Shown here piece after piece: positions 24,322 to 39,000 of a DNA stretch of 64,000 bases. How positions within the stretch are numbered: position 1 is the first letter of the stretch; each line of letters opens with the position of its first letter. The notes beneath the pieces are model-generated. The model was not told where the DNA came from, searched no databases, and saw only the letters and a program-made list of their open reading frames with translations. A program made the position numbers and the translations under genes. Source of the DNA: Aptenodytes patagonicus (lineage: Eukaryota; Chordata; Aves; Sphenisciformes; Spheniscidae); NCBI RefSeq assembly GCF_965638725.1, contig NC_134949.1, positions 84,040,017-84,104,016 on the forward strand, given 5' to 3'.

Positions 24322-26432
24322 TTATCACCCATTAAGCTTTCTGGCAATAGAGAAACAAACACAAGGGCTGTAATACTAGGGTGAAGCACACCAGAGTCGT
24401 TACCTCAGTAGGGCTGGTATTTTTTTAATCCTATTCATTATTCTTAACTCTACCACAAATCTCAGCTGTTTCATACTTTTCCTCCTTTTATTATTGCATT
24501 GACAAACGTACTTTGAGATATGGAATGTTTATTCACTGTAATTTAGGTTATCATCTGAGGAATTGTACCACTGGAAGGGAATGATGTTATTCCCAGAATG
24601 GAGATCAGAAATATGAGACTACTCTCCTCATTATTCTTCATATTTCCACATCACTCTTCCAGCACAGAGTTAGATCAGCATGTTCAGTGCAGGACCTGTT
24701 TTTTCTATGATTTCCATTGCTGGAGGTGCTTTGAGACTACAAGGACAGAGGAAAGCCTACAAACAGACTGACAGGGTTCCTTGATGTGAGCCACAGAAAG
24801 CTGACCACACACATCAGACCAGATCATCTTCCACAGTAGAATAAATGCAGACCTCATTCACTCTCAGTTTCTGTCTTGATCATCACTGTAGTTTTCTCAG
24901 TCTTTAATTTCCTGGCAAATGGGAGATGTCTCATGTAATTTTGAGCAGAAAAGGAGCTAGTGGAAAAAACTGGAACAACATTCTGCTGGATAACATGGTT
25001 TGGGTGAATGGAGACATTTCATCCAACATAACCGTAAAGTTTTGATTCATTTTACCTGATTTCTATGACACTTAATACAAATAAGATTATTTAAGTGTAA
25101 CCATAATTTCATACATATTCTGGTCATGACACTCTGTGTCTCATTTCAGCTATGAAAAAAATTGCTAGCTTATAAAACGTTTCAGTTTGAGCTTTCAAAA
25201 TTTTCAATTCATTTCATTAAGTATTTTTACTTCTGTTCTAAATTTGGGACAAAATATAAGGGGAAAAAATCAAAATATGAGAAGTAAGAATTTCCTAAGT
25301 GATCAAAAAGTGACTGTGTATAAATGACTATTATGCATCAATCCACATAAGGAGAAAGCTAAAAGTCTTTCTGAAACAGTTTGTGTTTTAAGTCAAACAC
25401 ACTACGGTGTGTCTCACGATCAGAAATTTGTGTTGGAATGGAGTTGAAGTCTTTACATTATTTCTAGACTCTTTTAAAAAGTGGTTACATTGGTAGCGTG
25501 GCCCTTGAGAGAAGCTGCTTTTTGCAATTTCTTTCAGGGAATGTTATGAAAACTGCTCTCAATAACATGGCTACTTGAGACAATAGATTTATGGAAACTT
25601 TCTGTACATCCTATGGCTTTTTCACTTGAGATATTATCAGCAGAATCCAGTTCAGAGATACTAATATCACTTGTACTCAGGCATATTACTGAAAGGAAAA
25701 GGCTGATGAAATCAATCCACCCTATGAAAGAAAGATAACACTGTGTCAGCATCAGCCTTTTAATTCACTGAGATCAGTTCATTAGCTGTAACTTTTCTCC
25801 TAACAGTCTGTTGCGATAAATCCCAGCATCGTGTATGCAACTTTGCATTAGCTCTTGTCGGCCTTCTTATTTTAAAAGCCAGGAGGCTACCGTCGCAGAC
25901 GTAGGATTACAAGACAGCGTGCACTAGGTAGCTGATGTGCAGTTACTTAAGTATGTACCAACACCTATGCAAGCCCTTTCAGCGGGCAGACACTGTGCAT
26001 GCTACAGCTCTACTTCTGAGTGTTTGTTCATTGACACAAGCTAGTATGTTTCAAATAGGTAACAGATGGTTTCACTCAAAAAATGCAGGCTAATGAATAG
26101 GCACATCTGTGTTTGTGCATGGAAAGTCCTTTGTAGGAAACGCCTTCCCTAATAACCACAAAGCCCGAGATGACTTGAACATCAGGCTTTTTTTCCAAAA
26201 GTTGTGTTGAGGAGATTGGCTTTGGAATACCAGTTGGTGAAATTTTCCCACTTTTCACTTCTCTTGCACGCATTGTTCTGTGACTAGCAGAGCCACATTT
26301 TCAGCAGAGAGACCATAATGTTGTCTGATTTAGAGCACCTCATGACAAAGGTAATTACTAAGGCAGCATGGTGGGAAATTAGTTTGAAATACATTGATGC
26401 TATGGAAAACTGTGAACTTCCGCAGGATTAGG
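24322..26432. other. Noncoding sequence, nothing recognised
   Basis: AT-rich sequence between the first solo LTR and the CR1 pair. Short frames only. Confidence 0.5.
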
Positions 26433-26699
26433 TTAGGACGAGAGGAAATGGCCTCAAGTTGCACCAGGGGAGGTTTAGATTGGACATGAGGAAAAATTTC
26501 TTTACTGAAAGAGTGGTTAAACATTGGAACAGGCTGCCCAGGGAAGTGGTGGAGTCCCCATCCCTGTACGTATTTAAAAGACATGTAGATGAGGCGCTTA
26601 GGGACATGGTTTAGTGGGCATGGTGGTGTTGGGTTGACGGTTGGACTCGATGATCTTAGAGGTCTTTTCCAACCTTAATGATTCTATGATTCTGTGATT
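26433..26699 (+). mobile_element. CR1 LINE 3' end, 5'-truncated
   Basis: In plus orientation it starts within the coding tail (aggacgagaggaaatggcc). It continues through the segment encoding the [27 protein letters not shown] end of ORF2, then the 3' UTR phrase ttggactcgatgatcttaga, and ends in attctatgattctgtga octamers. It closely resembles the copy at 1136-1857 in opposite orientation, so probably the same subfamily and similar age. Confidence 0.92.
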
Positions 26700-26792
26700 T
26701 GAAATAGCAGCCTTAAACCATAGGATCAAAGTTTAAAGAAATAGAAATCCAGTGTGATTTTCACTTCACCCCATATCTACTTAGATCTTGCG

Positions 26793-27010
26793 AGGTTCAA
26801 GCTGGTCATCAAGAAGTGTTTCACCAAGTGGTAGTGCAGCCCTGGAGCAGGTGACCCAGCAAAGTGATTGAAACTCCACCCTTGGAGGTTTTCAAGACTT
26901 GGGTGGAAGCAGCTGCAGCTGATCTAATCTAGTATTGACAGGAGTCCTGCTTTGAAGCTGAACTCCAGACTTCCAGAGGACCTTTCCAACCAAGTCTGTG
27001 GTTCTATGAT
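26793..27010 (+). mobile_element. Older CR1 LINE 3' end
   Basis: A diverged CR1 tail in plus orientation. It has ccctggagcaggtgacccagc (the lone ORF2 end region), then ttggaggttttcaagac, ctgctttgaagctgaact, and ccagaggacctttccaacc, ending gttctatgat. It lies about 95 bases after the younger CR1 in the same orientation but is clearly a different, older insertion. Confidence 0.75.
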
Positions 27011-30000
27011 ACTTACACATACACTTAGTAAGAACTGTTTTACACCTTTGGTATCAATACAGGAAAAGGTAAGGCTGATTCAACAGTCTGCTTGCTGGCT
27101 TTCAAGGCACCCACAAGCCCACGCTATTTTAATGTTAACAGGCTGAAAGAAGGGATCTCATTGGCCTCATAACGTCATCTGTGAACTGCAGTATTAAACA
27201 ACATTTGCCTATTTAAAATTCACAGGTTGGGTAGTTGACTGCTCTCTATGGGAGACACCCATGATGCAGTGCAGTTCATTGCACTGAATTTTTGGGGCTT
27301 CAATTACTTTTTTTTTCTTTTCTTTTTTTTTTAGGTTATTCCCTATTACTTTCTTCCCCACTGTAAAACCTTCTATAAGCCCTCTTTCTCCAAGCCTTTC
27401 ATACCACCTTTATAAGGCTATTAGCAGCCTCTAGAGTAACCTATCCCTTTAGGAATTTGCTAAGACGGATCATGCTATCTTTGGTGCTTGCTTCTACACA
27501 GAGAAAGGGAAGTGTTACGCAGCCTGAAAATAGCTTCAATTTAATCAAAGCACCTTCTTCAGAATAGACCTGCCATGTCTCTGTGTCCAAGGGGAGAACA
27601 AGAGAATATTCTTACCTCATTTTCACCTGATTCACCTGCTTATGAGCCATCCCAACTTCTTGGCCTTCAGTCTTGGCAAAAGAATCTATTATTATCCCAT
27701 ATCCCATCCACACTCTTTCATGTGCTTCTGCTTTTCTTAGACTACAGCTCTCAAGAGGATGACTTTCGAAAGATTTTCCCTTGTGCCTACCCTGAACACT
27801 ATGAGAACCATAATAAAAATGATCAATTTCTAAACTAGACAACCACAAGTGTAAAGACCCTTTTAGGCCTGAGCTTCATTTTTTGGAGGGTGGGTGAGGA
27901 GATAATTACCTAGATTTTATTCTTGGAATCTCCTTATATCATGAATAAAGTTGTGAGGAGGAATTTCTATTCTTATTTGCACCAGTGCAAATCCAGAGAA
28001 TGGCAATGCTCACCATGGAGTTCTTCAGGACATACACCACTGTAATAGGGTAAGTGTTCATCTCAGTGGAAGACAAGATATTTTGTTTTACCAGCAATTC
28101 ATATAGACAGAGTCAGGGAATTCAGAGTTTTAGCTGTCACATTTACTTAGCTGCACTAACCTGGATTGCTAGTTTTAAAAACTAGCATTAACTGTTGCCT
28201 GTCCCTGTCTTTTTCCCATCAGCTCTTGTTCATATTCCACACAGAAAACCTGTTAGATGACCAACAGTAAGTGATAAAAGCTGCCTCTATATATGTGTTG
28301 CAAACTGCATCCTGGTGCATTAAAATGCTTTAAACAGACTTAAAAAAAAAAAGATAAATGTTAACATTATTTTGCTATTAGAGTTTTCTCTTCCAGGATG
28401 CCAAACCTTGCCTAACAAAACTCCAATTTAAGTGAAGAAAAGTTTGGTCAGCTATGAACTGTCAGACTCATTATCTTTACGGTTATTTGTATTTTGAAGG
28501 TTTTCAGTACGGGCTTATTTGTGGAGATTTCCAAAGGAGGCTGACCTGGGAGTGCCAGTTTAGCAAAGCAGGCTGTAAAAAGCTAAGGAGAAAAATATGC
28601 CCCTCAAAATTTAAAGATCTTTATTCTTTCCTCTATGTGTGCATAACAAATACACGCAGGGAGCAGACTGCTTTTTTGTCACACTGATGAAACACGAAGG
28701 GCATGGAAAAATCAAGCAAGGCCAAAGCAACCCAGAAGATCCCCTGGGTGGGGTGCTGAGCCTGGGAATTCTCCACCTGCATAGCCAGGCAGTGCCAGTG
28801 GGGCCCAGGTATGCACAATGTAGGATGGAGAATGGCATTGCGAGGGCTCTGATGGGAGAGTTTTGTTCTCTAGTATACCTTTCTCATAATGCACTGCTGA
28901 ACAAAGGCAATTCTTTCTGTAATCAGATAGGAAAGGGTTTGCTCTTACATGCTATTTGCCTTTCAGCCTGAGCTGTAAAGAGAAAATGAGAGAAAGACTT
29001 GAACGAAACTCATGGGATATCAGGGTAACGAATTCTAGCAAACAGCGTAATCAGGTGGTTGTGTGCAAATTCTCCACTGACAGATGGGATTTTTTTTTTC
29101 CCCACAGTCTTGTTTGTGACTCTCTGATGAGTTCTTCATACAGATATCTCAGCTCCAAACTCTTGCAGATGATTGTAAAGCTTGAGGGAGCTTCTATTTG
29201 TAACTCAATAGCTATGATATGCCCCTGCCCACCTAAGTCACATGGGTCTTTTTCTGTTACTCATATCTGGTCAACTTCTAAAACCTTAAAGCTCTTTCAA
29301 AATCTCTACAATAACCCTCCTACTGCACAGTTACCTGACAGTCCATGTTAATAAGTCATTATAACCTCCAGCTCTACAAAAAGCTGAATCACATAAATAT
29401 GTGAAGAAAAACAGGTTTCTAAGTACTTTGGTGAGTTCACAGGAAAGTAAATAAGACATACCTGGCAATTTGGTCAGCTTTCCATCTTTTTTACACTTTA
29501 GGAGCATGATCTTCTCAAAATGGCATTTTGCATTTCTTCTTTCAGTGAGTGATCTTGTTTAAGCTAATCCCAGTTACTGGTTATCCTTCCCAGAGGTCTG
29601 TAACCTCTACGCAGCTGAGGGATGATAGCTGTGATCCATTTATAAAACAGATCTTAGCTACTTATAAATAGCACTGAAGCTGCTGCCACCCCTTCAGTTC
29701 CCAAAGGCTGCTCAGCTCATTCCTCACTCCTTGACGCTTCTTCTCTAGCAGCCTTACTGGAGCTTCAGAGTCACCGTTCAGACTGGAGACTTGCCTGTGG
29801 CATAAGAGCAAGTGCTCTGCTGTGCTTCCTAAGCAAGAAGGGAAGCAGTCACTCACACTTCATTAACCAGTGGAGCACACATCTGTTTCTAACTTCCACA
29901 CTAGCATGCATTGCACTGATGGGTGGGAATGGGGCAGACCCCAGGGTTACCAGAGGAAAATTAATTCCTGCCTTATACCCCCTTTTCTTCCCAAAAGCTA

Positions 30001-33000
30001 CTTTAAGCTTTACTCACTATGAATAGAAACCAAGGGCCCTTGACTCAGCCAGGACTCGGCATGGTTCAGTAAGATACTTAGTCTCTCCTTCCCCTGGTTG
30101 ACAGAGTGGGGAATAAGGGGTCATTCTCACTAGAGGACCCCTCTGCAGCAGCACTGATCCTTCTGCTGCCAAAGCAGACCAGATTTTGCCAGTCACATGC
30201 AAAAAAGCTCCCACGTGGCCATCATCCTCACAACCCATTAACTTAGCTTGACTCAAAACACCAGGTTCAACTATAGCCTGAAAGGCATTTTTAAACATAG
30301 AAGCACATGAGCACAGAGCTCCTCTGCCTTGACTTTATGGGTAAGACAGGTTCAGGGCCTGGACAAAAGACTTTACTCCAACCTGAAAGTGAAGTAGTAT
30401 GCTCACTGCAGAACTGGACCTGTTAATGTCTGCAGCTAGGAAGATCACCCTGACCCCATCCAGCGCCAAATAAATGTTTTCCTCCTTTGCCTTCCGCAAA
30501 TTACGTAAGTGGGCACCCCTCTGGAGCCAGAAAAGAGGGCTGCTGCAGCTGCAGCTGCTGCTACCTATGAGGGAAGAAGGGAGAGGGAGCAGCGAGTGGA
30601 AAGAGACTGGCACAAGCAGAGTAGCTTTTGCTGCAAGTAAAGGCTCTCAGCTGGGGCTGCGTGGGAGGGAGCAGAGATTCTGCCAGCAAGCAGAAAGGTG
30701 GAGGGTTTGTCGTGATGTGGTTTTGGTTTTTTAAACACAAGCTAATTTTATTCTCCCATGGCCCATTCCTCATGTAGAGCTCTTGAAGATAAGAGTTCAC
30801 GGCACTTCAGACCACACTAAGGACAGGCTACCAGACTGGGCAGACAGGGGCTGTATCAACAACCTCAAGCATTTTAAACCAAAACCAAACAACCCACCCA
30901 AAAGTATCCCCTCCCTATCATCAACAAAACATGTTTGATCATTATTTGATTTCTCATCCTAAGGTGACTCCTGATGTCCTATCTTTGTGGCCTACAGAGC
31001 TAGAAAGTATATGTGGGTACATGCACGAGAGACAGCAAAATGACAGCTGAGATCCTTTTAAAGTTGTGGAAATCCAACATGATTTCAAGGGGATTGAGGT
31101 AGGGGCAAAGAATAATAAAAAACCCCCAAACAAATCAAACTCCTTATGCTTCTTTCCCACCCTCAGTTTGTCTACACTCAATGAACAGGGGTGAGAGCAG
31201 CTTTCATCTCTCAAGAGTGCTGCATTTGTATTATTTTCCACCCGCATCTGCTGTACCCAGGCAAAAATGCCTCAAGACCTGCCCCAGCTGTACGTCGCCC
31301 ACAGTGCAGTTGATGTGCTGAGGGGCACTGTTTTGGCCTAGTAATCTTGTTTACACATTTCCATGGTATATTATTTTCTGCATGCCTGTGCTGTAATCTT
31401 ATTTACCAGCTTTTCAGCCCCAAAGTTAAAAAAATAAAATGAGATACCAAGAACAAAAAATAAAAGGCAGGAGGCTCACAGGAATGCCCTTGCTCATCTC
31501 ACGTAGGCAGTAATACGCTCTTTCACCACTGTGCTGGCTGCCACGTGACGAATTGCATCTCTGTACTGAGTGTTCCCTGAGTCCTGCCTATTTTTCCGAC
31601 TGGGCAGCAGAAGTAAAGGGATTTGTGGAGTGACAGTTAATTCAGATAATTGTGTTTTCCTACTGCCTGTGTAATGGAAATGCCAGAGCTCCAGGGGCAG
31701 AGGATTCCACGTGTGCTTGCATGCCTTATGTAGTGCACCGTATGCCTGCAGCTGCCCTTCTCTAGTCCCATCTGTTGGAGTTTGATGTTGATTTTGCCCA
31801 TCTTGCCTCCTAAAAACCCAGCAATAATAATGAATGAACTTAGTGTTCAGTAGAGTGTTGGCAGCCGATTCAGCTGGGCATATTGTGGGCACGTGCTCTG
31901 CAGGGTTTCTTTGCTGCAAACACACTCACAAATCTATGGATCCGAATCCTATGATTAAACATCCTATCGTAGCCAGGTCTTTGCACCACATTCACCTCTG
32001 TGGATTTCAGTCTATCACCTTTCTTATTATTAGAAGACTTTTCTGTTGTGTTTCCTGCCTACCTCAGACTTTTTTCTTGTAATTATAGGCACAAAGCCCA
32101 AGCACAGGGCTAAGAGCTGGTTAGGGACAAAGTCAATTTCTAAGCAAACTCCCTTTTTCAGGTTGAAGGTATTTTCATCCAAATTGAATTTTTATTGTAA
32201 ATTAAAAGCTGATAAATAGAATCAAAGTGATTTGATTAGCCTACTCTGAAATATAAGCTTTTTAAACCATGAACATATTTTCTGTTTTAGCTTTTCATCC
32301 CAGCCCAAAGTGGAAATCATCCTCAGAACCTTCTAATTCTCAAAGAATGAATAAACCCAGTTCAGCTATATATGTGCTTTGACCCTGGCATGCAACATTG
32401 CAGGCTTTCAAATCTACCATGGAAATATTGATCCATCTAGATGTACAGCTCCTACTAGAGCAGCCCACGTAGCTAAGATTATAATTCTTCAAATTGTTAT
32501 CATTTTGTCATTATCCTTTGCTTAAACTCCCTTACCAGTTTCTTCTTTGAACAAGAAATTCTGTACTAGAGCAAAACAAAATCTATTCATCCTATGGCAG
32601 ATACTTAAGGAGGAATGTTAGAATCAGAACATATCCTCCTGGCCCCTGTCAATCAATTTTAGGGGACTTCCTGAAATGAGGGCTGCACCCTATGATAACT
32701 GTTTCTTTTTCAAGATTTCTATCCAGGCTGTGCTCTGCTGGCTTTATCATAACAAAAAGCAGACACAAAGTCCTGGGATTTTGTACTGTGCATATGTTGC
32801 AATTCCATGGATTTGTCAGAATTCTGCAAAAGTTACAAAAGTATCTGAATTACAAAGAGAAACATTATCTTTGGATTGTGACAACAAAGAACAGTGGACA
32901 CTGGAAGCCATGACTGTCCTGGCAGCATTTATCAGAAGAATGGAGCAAGAAAGGTAATAAAGAGAAAGGCCATTGGCCATACCTAATAAAAGCAATTTGT

Positions 33001-36000
33001 GAAAGCAAACAAGTTCCTCCAGGAGGTCAAAACTTGCTTTCTATCCTCTAATAATGACAAGGAGACGTTAGAAAGAAATTAATCAACATGCTTTCGGCAA
33101 AACAGCAGCAGTAGTTCACCTAAAGGAAAGAAGATGTTCTATAACTAGTAACCCTAATTACAAGCCAGGCCCAGCTGTTTGTTTACATGAATATATCTTG
33201 TCACTGACTGCATATGTCTAGGTGTGTATACTATATCTCCAAGATGTAACAGGAGTCAGAAGATGTCATTTTTGGGTACAGGAGAAAATATGACTGCAGT
33301 CAACAGTGCAGTGAGGAAGATATGTCTTGGTGTAGGTACGTCTATAGAGTCAGACTATTCACCTGTCATCATGACCACTGCCATCCCTCACAGTCCTTAG
33401 ACATCTCATTGGAGGTCCTATTGCCCTTTCCCCGTGGCAAATATCCTACAGAGTAGCAGACTGAATTGGTTCAGACTTCATTCTATTTAAATGGGGCACT
33501 TTTCAGTTTATACGATTTAAAATCCTGAACACAGGCTTGGCATACAGCATTAAATGGACAAGAATGAGAAATGTCTTTCCCTCTTTGAATGCTTTGTAAA
33601 TAACTGTATTTGATGGAGTCTTACTTGAAGCAAGGCTATGTTCCCAACACATTGAAACTGATAGAAAATTTCCCATTGACTTCACTAAACTTTGGAGACC
33701 CAAAGGAATATTACAGCAGTAAAAAGCTACTATTGTACAATGGCCTCAAGTTTCTCCTGGCAGTGAACATCTTCTAACAAACATGCCAAGAAAAGCTAAA
33801 TCTCCACAGAGCACAGGAGACATTGGATGCTTTAATGTCCTTGCTCTGAGGGATTTTAATGTCTATGAATGCTCATAGCCCATAGAAGTTTGATAAATTC
33901 ACTCTAAGATCAAAGCCTATTTCCAGACACTCAAAAATCTACTCATTAAAACCTCAGTCCTGCATCCATTTGTGCATGTGTGCAGTCTGTTCATGTCAGC
34001 TAGGGCTACACTTAAGCACAGAATTCAGCACCTCACTAGATCTACCCACTACAAAAGAGAAGCACAGAAAATCAAGGGAGTTGTAAAGACCTTGAATATC
34101 CACATGACAAGGGTGAAGGTCCACCAGTTAAAGGCCTAAGGCTTGCATCAGCCCACAACCCCCCCCCGGGTCAAGTTACTCTTTTCTTTTCCTTACCAGA
34201 GAGGATAAAAAAAATAACAAATTCCTTTAAAAATGTTGTGCTTCATATAAACAAGTTTCATTTACATGCAGCTAAGCTCTCAGGTTTTCAGTGGGTATAG
34301 ATCAGAAGAGCTCCACTAATGTCAAAGAAATTAGGCTAGTTCATGCCAGCTGAGAATCTGCCTTAAAGACTCTGAAAAGGCAGAGCCAGTTCAGTTCAAA
34401 AAGTAGCACAGGAAAGTACTGTCCTCACACAACCTTCTCAGAGCCTTCTCTTTTGCGTTAACTTCAAATGGTGGAGCAAAACAACCTCCATCCCTTGGAT
34501 CTGCTGCTTTGGTGCTCACTAAGCTCATTCACCGAACAGCCATTGACCAGAAGACGTTGGTTTTGTCTGTGTTCTGCCTCAAATGTAGGGTCCATGAACA
34601 AGTCAGCAGGATGTGGATTCTCACAGAAATTGTAGGTACTGTACTCAAATTAGTATTTGTTAACTTCCAATGAGAGCCGTATGCTTGGAACTCATCTAAT
34701 ATACCTGCTCTCACAAAGAAAACTCGTGCTAGGCCATTCAGCATAACCCAAGCCTTTGCTGTTCCAGGCCAGTGGCAGATCTCCTGGGCTATATTCCTTC
34801 TTAATCATACAATGACTGGGAGCTCTGAAAGGTTAAGCTAGCAGTCCTTAGGAACTTGCATGTTCTGTGACAAAGGACATATTGCAGTCATTTACTTATC
34901 CCTGAGCTGTAGTGACATAAAAGACACATGCAGCCTGATGAAATGGGTAACACTCCATTGACTCACATGGCTAATACCAGTTCTAAACTTAGCCATGGTG
35001 ATAACTGAAATAAAGAACATACACCTTTAGGGAACAGAAAAATCTACTTTTCAAGTCCAAATAGCCTTATGAAGAATTATTCCTGAGCTGAGCTTACAGC
35101 TCACTGGTAATTTTTTCACCATCTCAAATCGTACATCAGAAGAATTTCAGGCTGTGACAGATAGATACAGATTAGATATAGATGAACCCATTTACAATTA
35201 TCAGTCATTATTATTCAGAAACTGTTACCACTGTTATGCACATGTGATATGGTTCTGCAGAATGGAGACATAATTTTATTAAGTTATAGATGGGAAAAAG
35301 GCATGAGGAATACAGGTAATGCACATTTCTGAAATAGCAATATAAACATAAACAGAAAAATGTTTAAGTCAAAGTCACATGAAAAATTAGAATAATCTTC
35401 AGATGCATTCTAGACTTGTATGTACAGCATTTTTACGCTAAAAGTAGAAATACAAACTCCAGAGATGCAGCCCATCTCACAAATACAAAATAAATAAACA
35501 AAGATGAATGCCAATAAAAGAAAAAGAACCAATACTTGAATCTTCTTCCAGAATGATGAGAAATTTTGGTATGTAAGAACCATGGTAGAAGATGCCCAAT
35601 CTATGACAAGAACTCATTTATTTCCAAACAAAATCTCAAGTAGTAAAGTCTTCTCATGGCTGGGAGTGAGTTCAAAGCTTTTAAACTTTTATGGGATCCC
35701 TGCACACTCCTTTTGTGGTGCTGAACAATTCCTCTACGAGAGAAACCTCCAAGCAGAACAGATTTTCAACAATTTGAATGAAGCAATCCAACTCACTGAG
35801 AATGTATGCTTGATGGGGACATCATAGTTATTTATCCAGGAGAAAATTTTTCAGCAACATCTAACCCAAGATGACTTGAGAACAAGGAATAAATGGGTTT
35901 GGTTTCAGTCTCTGCAGCAGTGTCTTCCTAGTGGTCAGTATCTGCAGGAGGAAAGCAATCAGACTTCTGTAATGCAAAAAGCTATAGTAAATATCAAGAG

Positions 36001-39000
36001 CAAATCGTTAGGCTCCACACTGGATACAGAATTATGGCTTAGAACCAAGTAAAAGATGCACCATTATTTCACTTTCCTTTCAAGGGCGTTAATATTAATT
36101 GAATGACACCAAGCACCATCAGTGGTTTTCCTGCTGGAAATTTCTTCTTTATCAATTTGTTTGCATAACCAAATATCCTAGAGAAAAACAGTATTGTTTC
36201 CACTCTTACAGTTCTTGCAAATTAGATTTTTATGGTAGGTTTTTTTCTCTCTAGAAAAATAGGTCAGTTCCCCTGCAGTAATATACACAGTCTGAGGCCT
36301 ACATTTCTGCTTGGAATGAGTACACCGAATGCAGCTACCCCTTCAAGCTGGGCATTTGCACATACAACTGACTACTTCAACTGGTCAAATGACTATTTGC
36401 AACAGACAGATTTCCCCTGACTTCGAAGTTGAACCGAGGCCTAAATACTTAAGCCTTTTTCTACTTCCAATCTCCCTCTCTGAAAATATGGACCATAAAT
36501 ATCCTCTCCCAGGAGATTAGCCCTGGAACTTTATTGGGCTTAAAGTTACGTTCAAACAATGTCCTAATAAAAACAGTGGCTATTGAATAGTAAATAAAAT
36601 GTGTTCCAAGGACATCAAATCGTGATTACAATGACTTCCATTTTTGTATAACTTCCAAAATAAGGGTTTTTTTTTCTTTATGTATTGGAAAATAAAAAGA
36701 CTTGATATACAAGAGTAAGTTAAATAGATGGAAATATAAATGTAAAAAATAACAGAAGATTGCTTAAGAACAGTATTTAAAAGCCAGAAAAGATATTCCC
36801 AAGTAGCTTCCCAGGCAGCCTCTGTAAGACAAGGTAGAAAAAAAAGAAGAAGAAAAAAAGGGATTTTTCAAAGTAGTTTCCACTTAGTGGGACCAAAGAA
36901 ATTGGTCTCAACAGGGTCTGAAAGGGAGCAAGGAGCATTCTGACCATAACTGCATACCTAAACCATACTACTTTACACACATGCCTGCCTTAAATCAAAT
37001 ATCCTATCATGATCATGATTAAATGGCGTCTTTTTTCGGTGTGTGTGCTGCATGCAGCCCTGAAACGGCAAAGAGGAGGGAGAGCCCTACAAAGATTGGT
37101 CATTCACATTCTGAGTGCTGCAGCATGGGGGCCACACAGCCACCTTGCTGCTTGTCAGAGAAGGCTGCCCTGGCATTTGTTTGTATGTTCCCCAGTTTTG
37201 GCAAAGTTTTCCACAGTCCTGACAAAGCCCGAAGGTGACTTACATGAAAAAAAAAGCAAAGTGAAATCCATTTGAAAGATTTTGAACTGAATCTGTGTGA
37301 AATAAAATAAACTTTTCTCCCCACTCCCAAATAACAAAGACACAGTTTCTATCAAAAGAGCTGTCTATGTGTTAATCTGCAGCGAAGACTCAGTGCCAGA
37401 GCTGGCACCCCTTTGAAGTTAAAGGAAAAGCTCCTGCTGTCTTTACGATGCCCAGATTCCTGACTGAATTGAAAAATAACATGGTAATAGGCTTCCTAAG
37501 CTCCGAATAGCTCTCTGAAGATCACTGTCTTGCTCCAGTGATTATAGGAGATGTCAAGGTGACTGGGTTAGATGCTTTACTCAAATACTTCAAACTAGCT
37601 GAGCTGAAAACAATAGCTCCCTAGAAGGGCTCCTGATTTTGTTGTGAGTGATCTCAGAATGAAGCTCAGCCAGAATAGAATGGCAGATTTGAGCAGAAAA
37701 ATAGGGATTCACTTTTCAAAATAAAATACTTGGTTTTTCTTCTGATTTTACTGATTTTACTTTCTCTACTTTTTTTCTACTGATTCATGTTAGCTAGAAT
37801 CAAAGTTGAATTTTATGTCAGTTTTTCACAGTATTTTTATACTTTTCTTCTCTTTTCTCCTCCTGAAGGAAGAAGAAGAAAAAAGGAAGGTTGCAAAAAG
37901 AGAGGGACTTTAAAAGAGATATAATTTTAATTTTTTAATAAATAAATTTATTCAATTGAAGTTAAATTAACTGAACTTGATGTTTTCATATAAGATATAA
38001 AAAATATGAATGTTGCAGAAGTGGCATTTTGATACTCTTTGATTATATATTTTCTATTGTAGGAACTTCTTGGCTAAGAATTTTCAGCCAACTTAAAGGC
38101 ACAAGTATTAGAAGTCTGTGCAATCTGGCATCCTGAGCCATAATCCTTCAGAGTAGCACAGATCTGTTTTGAGCAGTAGAGCATCTACAGGATAACATAG
38201 TAGTATATGTAATACAAGCTAGGATAACACAGGGTAAGAGATTAATATTCTGCATCATACTGTGCTCTGTTATTTTTATCCTGCTGTTTCCTTCACTCAC
38301 CATCTCATGACTCACACCCTCCCCACACTGGAATTTCTGTCTCAGTCTCGTGGCTCACTGGTGTGTTACGGAAGACGATGCCGTGGAAAGCCATCTGGAG
38401 AATAGCGCTACTGCATGAGCTCCCGGTTGCTCTTAAAAACAAAGAGAGACAACACCACTTACTGATTTATTGCATAACTGCTCTGACTATTGCAGCCTCT
38501 TTAGCAAACTGTCATCAGTATTTGTGAGGGTTGCAGTCCTTCCTGTTTTTATAGGCTTGGTGACGTCGCTGGATATAAGGTGGCGAAAGTGTTCCAAGTT
38601 ACAGATAGTCACATGGAAAGCTGACACTGCACAAGCCTTTAGAAAAACTACAGGACTCATCCTGTGAGGTGATAAAGGGCTCTTGTGAGACAGATTAATG
38701 AAATTCAACATCAGTAAAAGAGCTGTTCCGTACACATTTCTTCATTAACTTTATCACCTCAGGGATATGGTCTTTGATGCCACACTAGGCAGACCATCAA
38801 GAATCTATGCTTCATGAGGCCAAACCACAGTTACCTGATGTGGGATGGGAAGGCCAGGTCACAAGAGGAATTAGATGATTAAATCCTTACTAATTGCATG
38901 CATAGTTACTGTGATCCAAAATGTAGAAAACCAAACTCCCAGTTCAGTCTGCTGCTGTGTAATCCTGCACTCATTCTTCTTAGTGGACTCAGTTTCCCAA

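Noticed and set aside
28639..28971. A 110-codon plus-strand frame overlapping several minus-strand frames.
   Set aside because: No motifs, no repeat support, and chance length in sequence of this composition.
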